From the NCBI RefSeq assembly GCF_000739995.1, contig NZ_BBJX01000002.1, positions 186,001 to 250,000 on the forward strand: a stretch of 64,000 bases of DNA, written 5' to 3'. The number at the start of each line of letters is the position of its first letter. The first letter of the stretch is position 1. The position numbers and the translations under genes were made by a program. Source of the DNA: Comamonas granuli NBRC 101663 (GTDB lineage: Bacteria; Pseudomonadota; Gammaproteobacteria; Burkholderiales; Burkholderiaceae_C). Under the pieces are notes generated by a model. The model saw nothing but the letters and a program-made list of their open reading frames with translations, was not told the origin of the DNA and made no database searches. This document shows positions 40,050 to 49,479 of this stretch, piece by piece.

Positions 40050-40130
40050 CCATAGCTGATAGCGCTTGCATCCATTGGTTTCAAGGGTTGAAAACCCTTG
40101 AAACCGAGGAATGACAAGCGCCGGCAGCTC
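40050..40130. repeat. Dispersed comamonad hairpin repeat, copy F (with inner 13-bp palindrome)
   Basis: Outer arms ATAGCTGATAGCGCTTG and CAAGCGCCGGCAGCT enclose a perfect 13-bp inner stem GGTTTCAAGGGTT (40077-40089) / AACCCTTGAAACC (40093-40105) with the loop GAA. It lies between yidC and mnmE and could form a strong stem-loop in the transcript. Confidence 0.8.
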
Positions 40131-40152
40131 CTGAAACAAGAGCGCACTTTCC

Positions 40153-41568
40153 ATGCTCCCGCGCCACCACGAACCCATTGCCGCCATTGCCACCGCGCCC
40201 GGGCGCGGTGCCGTGGGCATCGTGCGCGTGTCGGGCCGGGCGCTGGCGCCCTATGTGCAGGCCCTGCTGGGCCGCAGCCTGCAGCCGCGCCAGGCGCATT
40301 ACCTGCCCTTCCCCGATGCCGCGGGCCAGCCCATCGACCAGGGGCTGGCACTGTACTTTCCCGCGCCGCACAGCTACACCGGCGAGGACGTGCTCGAGCT
40401 GCAGGCGCACGGCGGCCCCGTGGTGCTGCAACTGCTGCTGGCGCGCTGCCTGGAGGCCGCCGCCGCCACCGACCCGGCCACGGGCCGCGCCTGCCTGCCG
40501 GGTCTGCGCCTGGCCGGGCCGGGCGAGTTCTCCGAGCGCGCCTTCCTGAGCGGCAAGATCGACCTGGCCCAGGCCGAGGCCATCGCCGACCTCATCGACG
40601 CCACCACCAGCGCCGCCGCGCGCAGCGCCAGCCGCTCGCTCAGCGGCGCGTTCTCGCACGACATCCACGTGCTGCGCGACGCGCTCATCCACCTGCGCAT
40701 GCTGGTCGAGGCCACGCTGGACTTCCCCGAGGAAGACATCGACTTCCTGCACCAGGCCGATGCGCGCGGCCAGCTCGCCGGGCTGCAGCAGCAGCTCGCC
40801 GCCGTGCTGCAGCGCACGCGCCAGGGCGCCCTGCTGCGCGAAGGCATCAAGGTCGTCATCGCGGGCCAGCCCAATGCGGGCAAGAGCTCCCTGCTCAACG
40901 CGCTGGCGGGTGCGGAGCTGGCCATCGTCACGCCCATTGCCGGCACCACGCGCGACAAGGTGCAGCAGACCATCCAGATCGAAGGCGTGCCGCTGCACGT
41001 GATCGACACCGCCGGCCTGCGCGAGAGCAGCGACGAGGTCGAGCGCATCGGCATCGCGCGCGCCTGGGACGAGATCGCGCAGGCCGACGCCGTGCTGTTC
41101 CTGCACGACCTCACGCGCCGCGCCGACCCCGCCTGCCGCGCGGCCGATGCGGCCATCGCCCAGACCATGGCCGCGCGCCTGCCCGCCGCCGTGCCCGTGA
41201 TCGACGTCTGGAACAAGAGCGACTGCCTGGACACCCGCGCCGAGCCCCTGGAGCCGGGCGCGCTGCGCCTGTCGGCGCGCACGGGCGACGGCCTGGAGCT
41301 GCTGCGCCAGCGCCTGCTGGACATCGCCGGCTGGCAGGCCCTGCCCGAGGGCGTGTACATCGCGCGTGCGCGCCACGTCCAGGCCCTGCAGGCCGTACAG
41401 CAGCACCTGGACGCGGCGGCCGCGCAGCTCGCCACGCCCAGCCCGGCGCTGGACCTGCTGGCCGAGGAACTGCGCCTGGCGCAGAACGCCCTGGGGGCGA
41501 TCACCGGCGAGTTCACCTCGGACGACCTGCTCGGGGTGATTTTTTCGCGCTTCTGCATCGGCAAGTGA
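40153..41568 (+). CDS. mnmE: tRNA modification GTPase MnmE (TrmE)
   Basis: 471 residues. N-terminal formyl-THF-binding domain ([18 protein letters not shown]), helical domain, inserted G domain with [14 protein letters not shown] (G1), GTTRDKV (G2), DTAGLRES (G3) and NKSD (G4), and the C-terminal CIGK tail whose Cys is conserved. With MnmG it makes the cmnm5 modification on wobble uridines. It follows yidC after a hairpin repeat. An internal segment of about 10 residues around [13 protein letters not shown] is longer than in E. coli. Confidence 0.97.
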   Translation: MLPRHHEPIAAIATAPGRGAVGIVRVSGRALAPYVQALLGRSLQPRQAHYLPFPDAAGQPIDQGLALYFPAPHSYTGEDVLELQAHGGPVVLQLLLARCLEAAAATDPATGRACLPGLRLAGPGEFSERAFLSGKIDLAQAEAIADLIDATTSAAARSASRSLSGAFSHDIHVLRDALIHLRMLVEATLDFPEEDIDFLHQADARGQLAGLQQQLAAVLQRTRQGALLREGIKVVIAGQPNAGKSSLLNALAGAELAIVTPIAGTTRDKVQQTIQIEGVPLHVIDTAGLRESSDEVERIGIARAWDEIAQADAVLFLHDLTRRADPACRAADAAIAQTMAARLPAAVPVIDVWNKSDCLDTRAEPLEPGALRLSARTGDGLELLRQRLLDIAGWQALPEGVYIARARHVQALQAVQQHLDAAAAQLATPSPALDLLAEELRLAQNALGAITGEFTSDDLLGVIFSRFCIGK

Positions 41569-41599
41569 GGCGCGTGCGGCTCCCCGGCTGCGCAGGTGT

Positions 41600-41621
41600 A
41601 AGCATGGGTAAACAATGCTTG
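41600..41621. repeat. Short palindrome before the cyclic-nucleotide-binding gene
   Basis: TAAGCATGGGTAAACAATGC continues TTG, giving AAGCAT and ATGCTT half-sites around a 9-base centre, about 40 bases upstream of the next start. It could be an operator; no known regulator matches clearly. Confidence 0.3.
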
Positions 41622-41656
41622 TGCGCGGCTGCCGTTACAGGTAGCGTCAGCGGTCT

Positions 41657-42148
41657 ATGAATCTCGCCATCACCCCCCCGACGAAGCACGACATGCAGGG
41701 GCTGATCCACGCCATCCTCCAGGCGACCGCGGAAGACAGCCTGAGCAACCCGCTCAACGCCGAGCAGTGGGAGGTCTTTTCGGCCTATCTGCAGCCCTGC
41801 CACCTGGCAGCGGGGCAGTTGCTCATCAACCAGGGGGCCAACGACCGCACGCTGTACTTTGTCGAGAGCGGCAGCCTGAGCGTGCACTACGAGGACGAGA
41901 AAGGCCGCCTGCGCCTGGCCATCGTCAACCCGGGCTCGGTCGTCGGCGAGGGGGCGTTCTTCTCCCAGCGCCCGCGCAGCGCCTCGGTGCAGGCCGCCGC
42001 GCCGAGCAAGCTGTGGAATCTGACGGCCCTGCGCTTCACGGAGCTGGGCAACCGCCAGCCCGCCATCGCCCTGGCCGTGGCCATGGCGGCCGGGGCCGTG
42101 CTCGCCAAGCGCCTGGGCAACCGCCGTCGCCGCGTCGCGGCCACCTGA
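41657..42148 (+). CDS. Orphan cyclic-nucleotide-binding domain protein
   Basis: 163 residues. After about 35 N-terminal residues a single cNMP-binding beta-roll follows: LAAGQLLINQGANDRTLYFVESGSLSVHYEDEKGRLRLAIVNPGSVVGEGAFFSQRPRSASVQAA. The phosphate-binding cassette is recognisable (GEGAFFSQRPRSASV, compare GELALLxxxPRxAT), with Glu and Arg in place, so it could bind cAMP or cGMP. There is no DNA-binding HTH as in CRP; the C-terminus is a hydrophobic helix followed by RLGNRRRRVAAT, possibly a membrane-contacting helix. Effector and partner are unknown. Confidence 0.82.
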   Translation: MNLAITPPTKHDMQGLIHAILQATAEDSLSNPLNAEQWEVFSAYLQPCHLAAGQLLINQGANDRTLYFVESGSLSVHYEDEKGRLRLAIVNPGSVVGEGAFFSQRPRSASVQAAAPSKLWNLTALRFTELGNRQPAIALAVAMAAGAVLAKRLGNRRRRVAAT

Positions 42149-42224
42149 GCGGCAGCGGCCTGAACCAGTGCAGCGCGCACGGCGAGCACGTGGTGTGGTG
42201 CGGATGACACGGAATGCCCCGGAC

Positions 42225-42244
42225 GTAACGCAACATCACGTTAC
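42225..42244. repeat. Inverted repeat GTAACG / CGTTAC upstream of the family-unknown gene
   Basis: GTAACG (42225-42230) and CGTTAC (42239-42244) form a perfect 6-bp inverted repeat 48 bases before the next start. It could be a regulator site or promoter structure. Confidence 0.3.
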
Positions 42245-42291
42245 ACTCCGTGCCCGTCTGGAATGGTTCCCTACCCCCAAGGAAAATGGCC

Positions 42292-43065
42292 ATGTCACTG
42301 TTCAGTTGGTTCACGCGCAAGAGCGCGCCGGCCCGGCCCCGGCCCGCGGAGCCATCGGGAATGTTCAATGCCGAGGCCACCGTGCCCCTGGTGCCCGGGC
42401 GCAACGGCAAGCCCCAGCTTGACGCGCCGCCCCCCGAGCACGCCGCCAACCGCAAGAACGAGCGCATGGAGCGGCGCGAGCTGCTGTACGCCGTGGTGCG
42501 CGACGCCATGGTGCGTGCGGCCGTGCTGTCGGCCAGCTACAAGTTCAAGGTGCTGTCGCTCGACCAGCGCGGGCGGCAGTTCCTCATCATGATGGATATC
42601 GCGCGCGAGTACGGCGGCGACACGGCCCGCCTGTCCGAGATCGAGGCCCTGATCGCCCAGACGGCCAAGGCACGCCATGACATCGCCGTCAACGCCGTGT
42701 ACTGGCGCCTCAACGACCATGTGGCCGTGGGCGTGCCCCAGAAGGCGCCGGCCGCACCGTCGCCGGCCGCCGCGGCCCGGGCGCCCGCCCCGGCGCCGGC
42801 ACCCGCGGCCGCGCCCGTTGCCGCGCCTGTCGCTGCGCGCCCGGGCACGGCGGCGCCACAGTTCGACCCCATCGAGGCCGACGAGGTCGCAGCCTTCAAG
42901 CAGGCGCTGGCGGCCGCTGCGCGGCCCAGCGCGCAGGCCGTGCCCGGCGTGGCCGTGCGCTCCGGGCCCAGCCGCCCGGCGCCCGCGCGCCCCGATTTCG
43001 AGGACACCGAAATGCCCGACTCCCGTCCGCAGGGCCTGAGCGGCACGCAGTACGGCGATCTGTGA
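42292..43065 (+). CDS. Conserved hypothetical protein, low-complexity Pro/Ala tail
   Basis: 257 residues from the ATG at 42292, which is 8 bases from AAGGA; the ATG at 42286 is only 2 bases away and is less likely. The N-terminal part (SLFSWFTRKSAP) is basic. The middle (about 50-135) is a helical globular segment, MERRELLYAVVRDAMVRAAVLSASYKFKVLSLDQRGRQFLIMMDI. The rest is Pro/Ala-rich ending in SGTQYGDL. I recognise no named family; similar proteins are, I believe, restricted to betaproteobacteria. No catalytic motif or signal peptide is visible. Confidence 0.75.
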   Translation: MSLFSWFTRKSAPARPRPAEPSGMFNAEATVPLVPGRNGKPQLDAPPPEHAANRKNERMERRELLYAVVRDAMVRAAVLSASYKFKVLSLDQRGRQFLIMMDIAREYGGDTARLSEIEALIAQTAKARHDIAVNAVYWRLNDHVAVGVPQKAPAAPSPAAAARAPAPAPAPAAAPVAAPVAARPGTAAPQFDPIEADEVAAFKQALAAAARPSAQAVPGVAVRSGPSRPAPARPDFEDTEMPDSRPQGLSGTQYGDL

Positions 43066-43116
43066 GCGCTGCGCGCCGCGGCCTGCAGGGCCGCGCGCGG
43101 CTGCCGGCCCGCCGGC

Positions 43117-43671
43117 TCAATGGCCGGCGAAATCCACCAGCGTGAACAGCTGGAGCCCGCTGGCCCGCAAACGCTCGGAGCCGCCGAGCTCGGGCAGGTC
43201 CACGATGGCCGCGCCCTCCATGACCTCGGCGCCCAGCTTTTCCAGCAGCTTCTTGCCGGCCATCATGGTGCCGCCGGTGGCGATCAAATCGTCGATGAGC
43301 AGCACCCGGTCGCCGGGGCGCACCGCGTCGGTGTGCAGTTCCACCGTGGCGCTGCCGTATTCGAGCTCGTAGGTCTCCTCCACGGTGGTGAACGGCAGCT
43401 TGCCCTTCTTGCGGATGGGCACGAAGCCGACCTGCAGCTCATAGGCGACGACGGCGCCCAGGATGAAACCGCGCGCGTCCAGCCCCGCCACCACGTCCGG
43501 GCGCATGTGCTTGTCCATGTAGCGGTGCACGAAGGCGTCGATCAGCACCCGGAACACCCGCGGGTCCTGCAGCAGCGGGGTGATGTCGCGGAACTGCACG
43601 CCGGGGGCCGGCCAGTCGGGCACGGTACGGATGCGCTGGCGCAGGTATTGCTGGACGTCGAAGGCGGACAT
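43117..43671 (-). CDS. apt: Adenine phosphoribosyltransferase
   Basis: 184 residues. Purine salvage: adenine plus PRPP gives AMP. The PRPP-binding motif [17 protein letters not shown] and the adenine-binding [14 protein letters not shown] and LDARGFILG segments are complete; length fits. It stands alone, with ends facing the family-unknown gene and a start facing the next GGDEF/EAL gene (divergent, about 100 bases apart). Confidence 0.96.
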   Translation of the reverse strand: MSAFDVQQYLRQRIRTVPDWPAPGVQFRDITPLLQDPRVFRVLIDAFVHRYMDKHMRPDVVAGLDARGFILGAVVAYELQVGFVPIRKKGKLPFTTVEETYELEYGSATVELHTDAVRPGDRVLLIDDLIATGGTMMAGKKLLEKLGAEVMEGAAIVDLPELGGSERLRASGLQLFTLVDFAGH

Positions 43672-43774
43672 GGGCGCGAGGAGTGAGGGGCGTTGAAGCG
43701 CTCGACAGTGTAATCAACCTGGGCGCGGCGCCCGGGCTTGACCCGCGGCCATGCGCCGGGTTACAAGGCTTGGC

Positions 43775-45823
43775 ATGTCTGTCCGCATCCTGCTGCTCGA
43801 CGACCGCAGCGCGCCTGCCCAGGCACTGCGCGAGGCCCTGGCGTGCCATGCCCCGGGCTGGCAATTGCAGGTGGCGCACCGCCTGGACGGCGCCAGCGCA
43901 CGGGCTGCTGCCGGCCAGGCCGACGCCGTCCTGGCGGCGCTGGCCTTGCCGGAAGGCCTGCCTGCGGACCTGCCCGCGCGCTGGGAGCATGTGCCCGTGC
44001 TGCTGTGGGTGCCGCCCGGGCTGCCGGCGCACCAGGCCTTGCGCGCGGGCTATGCGCAGCATGTGCTGGAGGACTTCTCCGACGCCGGCCTGCGCGCCCT
44101 GGTCCAGTGTCTGCAGGCCAGCCTGCAGGGCCAGCGGGCGCAGGAGGCCTTGCGCCAGAGCGAGGCGCGCTGGCGCAGCATGACGCAGTTGTCCTCCGAC
44201 TGGTTCTGGGAGCAGGACGCCGAGCTGCGCTTCGTGCGCATCGAGGGCAGCCCGCATTCCAGCCTTGCCGTGCCCTTGGAGGCGCACTACGGCCGCCGCC
44301 GCTGGGAGCTGCCCGATGCCCGGGCCAGCGCCGCCCAGTGGCAGGAACACCGGGCCGTGCTGCAGGCGCGCCAGCCCTTTCACGGCTTCGAGTTCCAGCG
44401 CCATGCGCCCGACGGCTCGGCTGTGTGGATCAGCATCAGCGGCGAACCCCTGTTCGATGCGGCGGGCCAGTTCACCGGCTACCGCGGCGTGGCGCGCAAC
44501 ATCACGCGCCAGAAGCAGGCCGAGGCGGAAATCCAGCGCCTGGCGCATTTCGACGAACTCACCGGCCTGCCCAACCGCCGCCTGCTGGCCCGGCACCTGC
44601 AGCAGGCGCTGGAGCGCTGCGCCTGCGGCGCCAGCCATGGGGCCGTGCTCTACCTGGACCTGAATGATTTCAAGCAGGTGAACGACGCGCTGGGGCATGG
44701 CTGGGGAGACGAACTGCTGCGCCAGGCGGCCGCGCGCCTGGGCACCTGCCTGCGCGCGGACGACACCGCCGCCCGCCTGGGAGGCGACGAGTTCGTCCTC
44801 GTGCTCCAGGGGCTGGACGCCGAGCCCGCCCAGGCCGCGGCGCAGGCCGGTGCCGTGGCGCAGAAGATCCAGGCCCGGCTCGGCGCGCCCTACGTCCTGG
44901 GCGGTGTGCAGGCGCATGCGCCGCCGAGCATCGGCATGGTGCTGTTCCAGGACGCGCGCGACGCGGTGCCCGAGCTGCTGCGCCGCGCCGACATGGCCAT
45001 GTACCGCGCCAAGGCGCAGGGCGGGCATGCGCCGTGCTTTTTCGATCCCGCCATGCAGGCCCAGGCGGCGGCGCGCGCCACGCTCGAAGCCGAGCTGCGC
45101 CGCGGCCTGGAGCAGCGCGCATTCCTGCTGCACTACCAGCCCGTGGTCGATGCCGCCGGCCAGGTGCAGGGCGCCGAGGCCCTGGTGCGCTGGCAGCACC
45201 CGCAGCGCGGCTTGGTGCTGCCGGGCGAGTTCATCGGGCTGTGCGAGCACAGCGGCCTGATCTTTCCGCTCGGGCAGCAGGTGCTCCAGGCGGCGTGCGC
45301 GCAACTCGTGCGCTGGGCCGCCATGCCGGCCTGCGCGCACTGGACGCTGGCCATCAATGTGAGCGTGTGCGAGTTCCACCATCCCGATTTCGTGCACCTG
45401 GTGCTGCAGGCCTTGCAGCAGTCCGGGGCCGACCCGGGCCTGCTGCGCCTGGAGCTCACCGAGAGCATGCTGCTGTCGGATGTGGAGGACTCCATCGCCA
45501 AGATGCAGGCCCTGCGCCGCCAGGGCGTGGGCTTTTCCATCGACGACTTCGGCACCGGCTATTCCTCGCTCAGCTACCTCAAGCGCCTGCCGCTGGACCA
45601 GCTCAAGATCGACCAGGGCTTCGTGCGCGGCCTGCTCACCGACCCCAACGACGCGGCCATCGCCTGCACCGTGCTGGCCCTGGGGCGCAGCCTGGGCCTG
45701 GAAGTGGTGGCCGAGGGGGTGGAGTCGCACGCGCAGCGCAAGTTTCTGCTGCGCAACGGCTGCCAGCGCTTCCAGGGCTACCTGTTCGGGCGGCCGGCAC
45801 CGGCGGCCGCGCTGCACGCCTGA
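43775..45823 (+). CDS. PAS-GGDEF-EAL protein with degenerate receiver-like N-terminus
   Basis: 682 residues from the ATG at 43775 (MSVRILLLDDRSAPAQALREAL). Residues 1-125 have receiver-like spacing (LLLDDRS, later VPVLLWVPPG), but the phosphoacceptor Asp is not evident, so it looks like a pseudo-receiver. PAS is about 135-255 (WFWEQDAELRFV), GGDEF about 260-420 with RLGGDEFVLVL and an RADD I-site, EAL about 435-680 with GAEALVRWQHP, ELTESML, DDFGTGYSS and EGVESHAQ. Both catalytic domains look intact, so its net effect on c-di-GMP cannot be told. No TM helices. Confidence 0.92.
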   Translation: MSVRILLLDDRSAPAQALREALACHAPGWQLQVAHRLDGASARAAAGQADAVLAALALPEGLPADLPARWEHVPVLLWVPPGLPAHQALRAGYAQHVLEDFSDAGLRALVQCLQASLQGQRAQEALRQSEARWRSMTQLSSDWFWEQDAELRFVRIEGSPHSSLAVPLEAHYGRRRWELPDARASAAQWQEHRAVLQARQPFHGFEFQRHAPDGSAVWISISGEPLFDAAGQFTGYRGVARNITRQKQAEAEIQRLAHFDELTGLPNRRLLARHLQQALERCACGASHGAVLYLDLNDFKQVNDALGHGWGDELLRQAAARLGTCLRADDTAARLGGDEFVLVLQGLDAEPAQAAAQAGAVAQKIQARLGAPYVLGGVQAHAPPSIGMVLFQDARDAVPELLRRADMAMYRAKAQGGHAPCFFDPAMQAQAAARATLEAELRRGLEQRAFLLHYQPVVDAAGQVQGAEALVRWQHPQRGLVLPGEFIGLCEHSGLIFPLGQQVLQAACAQLVRWAAMPACAHWTLAINVSVCEFHHPDFVHLVLQALQQSGADPGLLRLELTESMLLSDVEDSIAKMQALRRQGVGFSIDDFGTGYSSLSYLKRLPLDQLKIDQGFVRGLLTDPNDAAIACTVLALGRSLGLEVVAEGVESHAQRKFLLRNGCQRFQGYLFGRPAPAAALHA

Positions 45824-45857
45824 AGCCCGGGGCGCCAGCGCTGCGCCGGGCTGCGCC

Positions 45858-47843
45858 TCAGCCGCGCAGCAGGCGGCTCTCGGCCAGGGCCAGCGCCGCG
45901 GGGTGGCCCGAGAGCACCAGCGTATCGCCCTCGGCGAGCACGCGTTCGTCCTCGGGCGGCGACATGCGGCCGTCGCTGTGGCGCAGGTTCACCACCTGCA
46001 CCCCGATGGCGTGCAGCGCCAGGCTGCCCAGCGTCTGGCCCAGCGTGGCGGCGCCCGCAGGCAGGGTGAGGGTGGTCATGCGCGCCTGGTCCAGCTCGTT
46101 CACGGTGTCGTCGTCCGCGCCATGGAAGTAGCCGCGCAGCAACTGGTAGCGGGCGTCGCGCTGGTCACGCACCAGGCGCAGCACGCGGCGGATGGGCACG
46201 CCCACCAGGGCCAGGGTGTGGCTGGCCAGCATCAGCGAGCCCTCGATGGCCTCGGGCACCACCTCGGTCGCCCCGGCGTTGCGCAGGCGGTCCAGGTGCA
46301 GGTCGTCCTGCGTGCGCACCACCACCGGGATTTGCGGGGCGTGGGCGCGCGTGTTGGCCAGCACCTTGAGCGAGGACTGCACGTCCAGGTAGGTCACGGC
46401 CACGGTGCGCGCGCGCGCCAGGCCTGCGGCCATGAGGGCCTGCAGGCGCGCAGCGTCGCCATAGACCACCGAATGGCCGGCGGCGGCGGCCTGGCGCACG
46501 CGGTCGGGGTCCAGATCCAGCGCCATGTAGGGAATGCCCTCCTGCTCCAGCATGCGCGCCAGGTTCTGGCCGCAGCGGCCAAAGCCGCAGATGATCACGT
46601 GCCCGCTGGTGCCTATGGACTTGCGCGCGATCGTGGTCATCTGCAGCGACTGCTGCAGCCAGTCGCTGGACACCAGCTTCATGACGATGGCGTTGCTGTA
46701 CTGGATGAGGAAAGGCGTGGCCAGCATGGACAGCACCATGGCGGCCAGGATGGGGTTCATCAGCGCCGGGCGCAGCAGGCCGTTGGCCTGCGTGAGCGAC
46801 AGCAGCACGAAACCGAACTCCCCCGCCTGCGCCAGGTACAGGCCGGTGCGCAGGGCCGTGCCCGTGGTCGCGCCCATGCCGCGCGCCAGCAGCAGGATGA
46901 CGCCCAGCTTGAGCAGCATGGGCAGCACCAGCATGCCCAGCACCAGCATCCACTGCTCGACCAGGATGTGCCAGTCCAGCATCATGCCCACGGTGATGAA
47001 GAACAGCCCCAGCAGCACGTCGTGGAAGGGGCGGATGTCCGTGCCCACCTGGTGGCGGTATTCCGTCTCGGACACCAGTACTCCGGCAATGAAGGCGCCC
47101 AGCGCCAGGGACAGGCCCGCCAGGTCGGTCAGCCAGGCCAGGCCCAGGGTGATGAGCAGCAGGTTGAGCATGAACAGCTCGTCGCTCTTGCGCCGCGCCA
47201 CCAGCGTGAGCCACCAGCGCATGAAGCGCTGCCCGCCCGTGAGCAGCAGCCCCACGAGCACCCCGGCCTTGACCAGCGCCAGCCCCAGGGCCTTGAACAG
47301 CTCGTCGGGCGAGGAGCCCAGGGCCGGGATGAGCACCAGCAGCGGCACGACCGCCAGATCCTGGAACAGCAAAATGCCCATGATCTGCCGCCCGTGCTCG
47401 CTCTCGAGCTCGGCGCGTTCGGCCAGCAGCTTGCCCACGATGGCCGTGCTGCTCATGGCCAGCGTGCCCGCCAGGGCCAGCGCCGTCTGCCAGCCGATGT
47501 CCCACACGCCGCCCAGCACGCGGGCGAGCACCAGCGCCCCGGCAAAGGCGGTCACCATGGTCACCACCACCTGCAGCATGCCCAGGCCGAACACCTGGCG
47601 GCGCATGGCGCGCAGCTTGGGCAGGTTGAACTCCAGGCCGATGGCGAACATCAGGAACACCACGCCGAACTCGCCCAGGTGGCGTTCGCTCTCGGAGTTC
47701 TGCGCCAGGGCCAGCGCGTGCGGACCGATCAGAATGCCCGCCCCCAGGTAGCCCAGCATGGGCGGCAGCTTGAAGCTGCGGCAGGCGACCACGCCCAGCA
47801 CGGCGGCCAGCAGGTACAGCAGGGTGAGCGCGAGCGAGGACAT
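45858..47843 (-). CDS. CPA2-family cation:proton antiporter with TrkA domains (Kef/YbaL type)
   Basis: 661 residues. Some 12-13 TM helices occupy residues 1-385 (Na_H_exchanger domain; LGYLGAGILIGPHALA, GLEFNLPKLRAM, ALAGTLAMSSTAIVGKLL). A TrkA-N Rossmann domain follows (HVIICGFGRCGQNLARMLEQEGIPYMALDLDPDRV) and a TrkA-C domain near the end. It resembles the glutathione-gated K+ efflux systems KefB/KefC and YbaL. Located in the inner membrane, probably K+/H+ exchange. Divergent from kdsD with 60 bases between starts. Confidence 0.9.
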   Translation of the reverse strand: MSSLALTLLYLLAAVLGVVACRSFKLPPMLGYLGAGILIGPHALALAQNSESERHLGEFGVVFLMFAIGLEFNLPKLRAMRRQVFGLGMLQVVVTMVTAFAGALVLARVLGGVWDIGWQTALALAGTLAMSSTAIVGKLLAERAELESEHGRQIMGILLFQDLAVVPLLVLIPALGSSPDELFKALGLALVKAGVLVGLLLTGGQRFMRWWLTLVARRKSDELFMLNLLLITLGLAWLTDLAGLSLALGAFIAGVLVSETEYRHQVGTDIRPFHDVLLGLFFITVGMMLDWHILVEQWMLVLGMLVLPMLLKLGVILLLARGMGATTGTALRTGLYLAQAGEFGFVLLSLTQANGLLRPALMNPILAAMVLSMLATPFLIQYSNAIVMKLVSSDWLQQSLQMTTIARKSIGTSGHVIICGFGRCGQNLARMLEQEGIPYMALDLDPDRVRQAAAAGHSVVYGDAARLQALMAAGLARARTVAVTYLDVQSSLKVLANTRAHAPQIPVVVRTQDDLHLDRLRNAGATEVVPEAIEGSLMLASHTLALVGVPIRRVLRLVRDQRDARYQLLRGYFHGADDDTVNELDQARMTTLTLPAGAATLGQTLGSLALHAIGVQVVNLRHSDGRMSPPEDERVLAEGDTLVLSGHPAALALAESRLLRG

Positions 47844-47903
47844 CGTGCGATGCTATCCGAGGCCGGACCGCCCTGACCGCCACCTGGTCGATAGAATCGC
47901 TGC

Positions 47904-48905
47904 ATGTCCGTTTCCGCCGGCGTGCAGCGCCCCTTCGACCCCGCCCAGGCCCTGCGCCTGGCACGCGAGACCTTTGGCATCGAGGCTGCGGCCCTGCAGG
48001 CCCTGGGCCAGCGCGTGGACGAACACTTTGCCCAGGCCGTCCAGCGCATGCTGCGCGTGCCGGGTCGCGTGGTGGTCATGGGCATGGGCAAGAGCGGCCA
48101 TGTGGGGCGCAAGATCGCCGCCACCCTGGCCTCCACCGGCACGCCGGCGTTCTTCGTGCACCCGGCCGAAGCCAGCCATGGCGACCTGGGCATGGTCACC
48201 CCCGGCGACGTGGTGCTGGCCCTGTCCAACAGCGGCGAGGTCGGCGAACTCACCGCCATCCTGCCCGTGATCAAACGCCTGGGCGTGCCCCTCATCGCCA
48301 TGACGGGCGGCCTGGACTCCACGCTGGCGCGCCATGCCGACATCGTGCTCGATTGCGGCGTGGAGCGCGAAGCCTGCCCGCACAACCTCGCGCCCACCAC
48401 CAGCACCACGGCGCAGATGGCCATGGGCGACGCGCTGGCCGTGGCCCTGCTCGACGCGCGCGGCTTTCGCCCCGAGGACTTCGCCCGCTCGCATCCGGGC
48501 GGCGCGCTCGGGCGCAAACTGCTCACCCTGGTGGAAGACGTGATGCGCAGCGGCGAACAGGTGCCGCGCGTGCCCCCCGAGGCCGGGTTCGGCGCACTGA
48601 TGCGCGAAATGAGCGCCAAGGGCCTGGGCGCGGCCGCCATCGTCGATGCCCAGGGCCGTCCGGTGGGCATCTTCACCGACGGCGACCTGCGCCGCCGCAT
48701 CGAGGCCGGGGCCGACCTGCGCAGCGCCAGCGCCGCCCAGGTCATGCACCCGGGGCCGCGCAGCATCGCGGCCGACGCCCTGGCCGCCGACGCCGCCGAG
48801 ATGATGGAGACCCACGGCATCACCAGCGTGCTCGTGGTCGATGCCGCGGGCGTGCTCACGGGCATCGTGCACATTGGCGACCTGATGCGCGCCAAGGTCA
48901 TATGA
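47904..48905 (+). CDS. kdsD: Arabinose-5-phosphate isomerase (SIS + CBS)
   Basis: 333 residues. SIS domain about 35-175 (VVMGMGKSGHVGRKIAATLASTGTPAFFVHPAEASHGDLGM) with the sugar-phosphate loop SNSGEVGEL; two CBS repeats about 205-330. It converts ribulose 5-phosphate to arabinose 5-phosphate, the first step of Kdo synthesis for lipopolysaccharide. Followed by kdsC after 25 bases and then lptC, the usual Kdo/LPS transport order. Confidence 0.95.
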   Translation: MSVSAGVQRPFDPAQALRLARETFGIEAAALQALGQRVDEHFAQAVQRMLRVPGRVVVMGMGKSGHVGRKIAATLASTGTPAFFVHPAEASHGDLGMVTPGDVVLALSNSGEVGELTAILPVIKRLGVPLIAMTGGLDSTLARHADIVLDCGVEREACPHNLAPTTSTTAQMAMGDALAVALLDARGFRPEDFARSHPGGALGRKLLTLVEDVMRSGEQVPRVPPEAGFGALMREMSAKGLGAAAIVDAQGRPVGIFTDGDLRRRIEAGADLRSASAAQVMHPGPRSIAADALAADAAEMMETHGITSVLVVDAAGVLTGIVHIGDLMRAKVI

Positions 48906-48930
48906 ACACCGCCTGAGCGGCTGCGCGCCC

Positions 48931-49479
48931 ATGGTTTTCCCCGTGCTGCAATTTCCCCCCGAGCTGCTGCTGGCCGCGCAGGACGTGCGCGTGGCGTTCT
49001 TCGACGTCGATGGCGTGCTCACCGACGGCGGCCTGTACTACAGCGAGGCGGGCGAGACGCTCAAGCGCTTCCACAGCCTGGACGGCCACGGCATCAAGTT
49101 GCTGCACGAGGCCGGCATCGTGCCGGCCGTGGTCACCGGGCGCGACTCCCCCGCCCTGCGCCTGCGCCTGCGCGCCCTGGGGGTGGAGCACGCCATTTAC
49201 GGTACCGAGGACAAGCGCCCGGCGGCCGAGCAGATCCTGGCCGCGCTGGGCCTGTCCTGGGCGCAGGCCGCCGCCATCGGCGACGACTGGCCCGACCTGC
49301 CCGTGCTGCGCCGCTGCGCCCTGGCCTGCGCGCCGGCCCAGGCGCACGCCGAAGTGCGCGCGGCCGTGCACTACGTCACCGCCGCGCGCGGCGGCGACGG
49401 CGCGGCGCGCGAATTCTGCGATCTGCTGCTCGTGGCCAGCGGGCAGTACGCGCGCCTGCTGGAGCGCTACTGCACATGA
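48931..49479 (+). CDS. kdsC: 3-deoxy-D-manno-octulosonate 8-phosphate phosphatase
   Basis: 182 residues, a cap-less HAD phosphatase that forms tetramers. Nucleophile motif FFDVDGVLTDGGLYY (Asp), GLDGHGIKLLHEAGI-type motif II region, Lys in TEDKRPAAEQILA and the metal-binding GDDWPDLPVL. It dephosphorylates Kdo-8-phosphate to Kdo. It overlaps the lptC start by 4 bases (ATGA), which couples Kdo synthesis and LPS transport expression. Confidence 0.95.
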   Translation: MVFPVLQFPPELLLAAQDVRVAFFDVDGVLTDGGLYYSEAGETLKRFHSLDGHGIKLLHEAGIVPAVVTGRDSPALRLRLRALGVEHAIYGTEDKRPAAEQILAALGLSWAQAAAIGDDWPDLPVLRRCALACAPAQAHAEVRAAVHYVTAARGGDGAAREFCDLLLVASGQYARLLERYCT

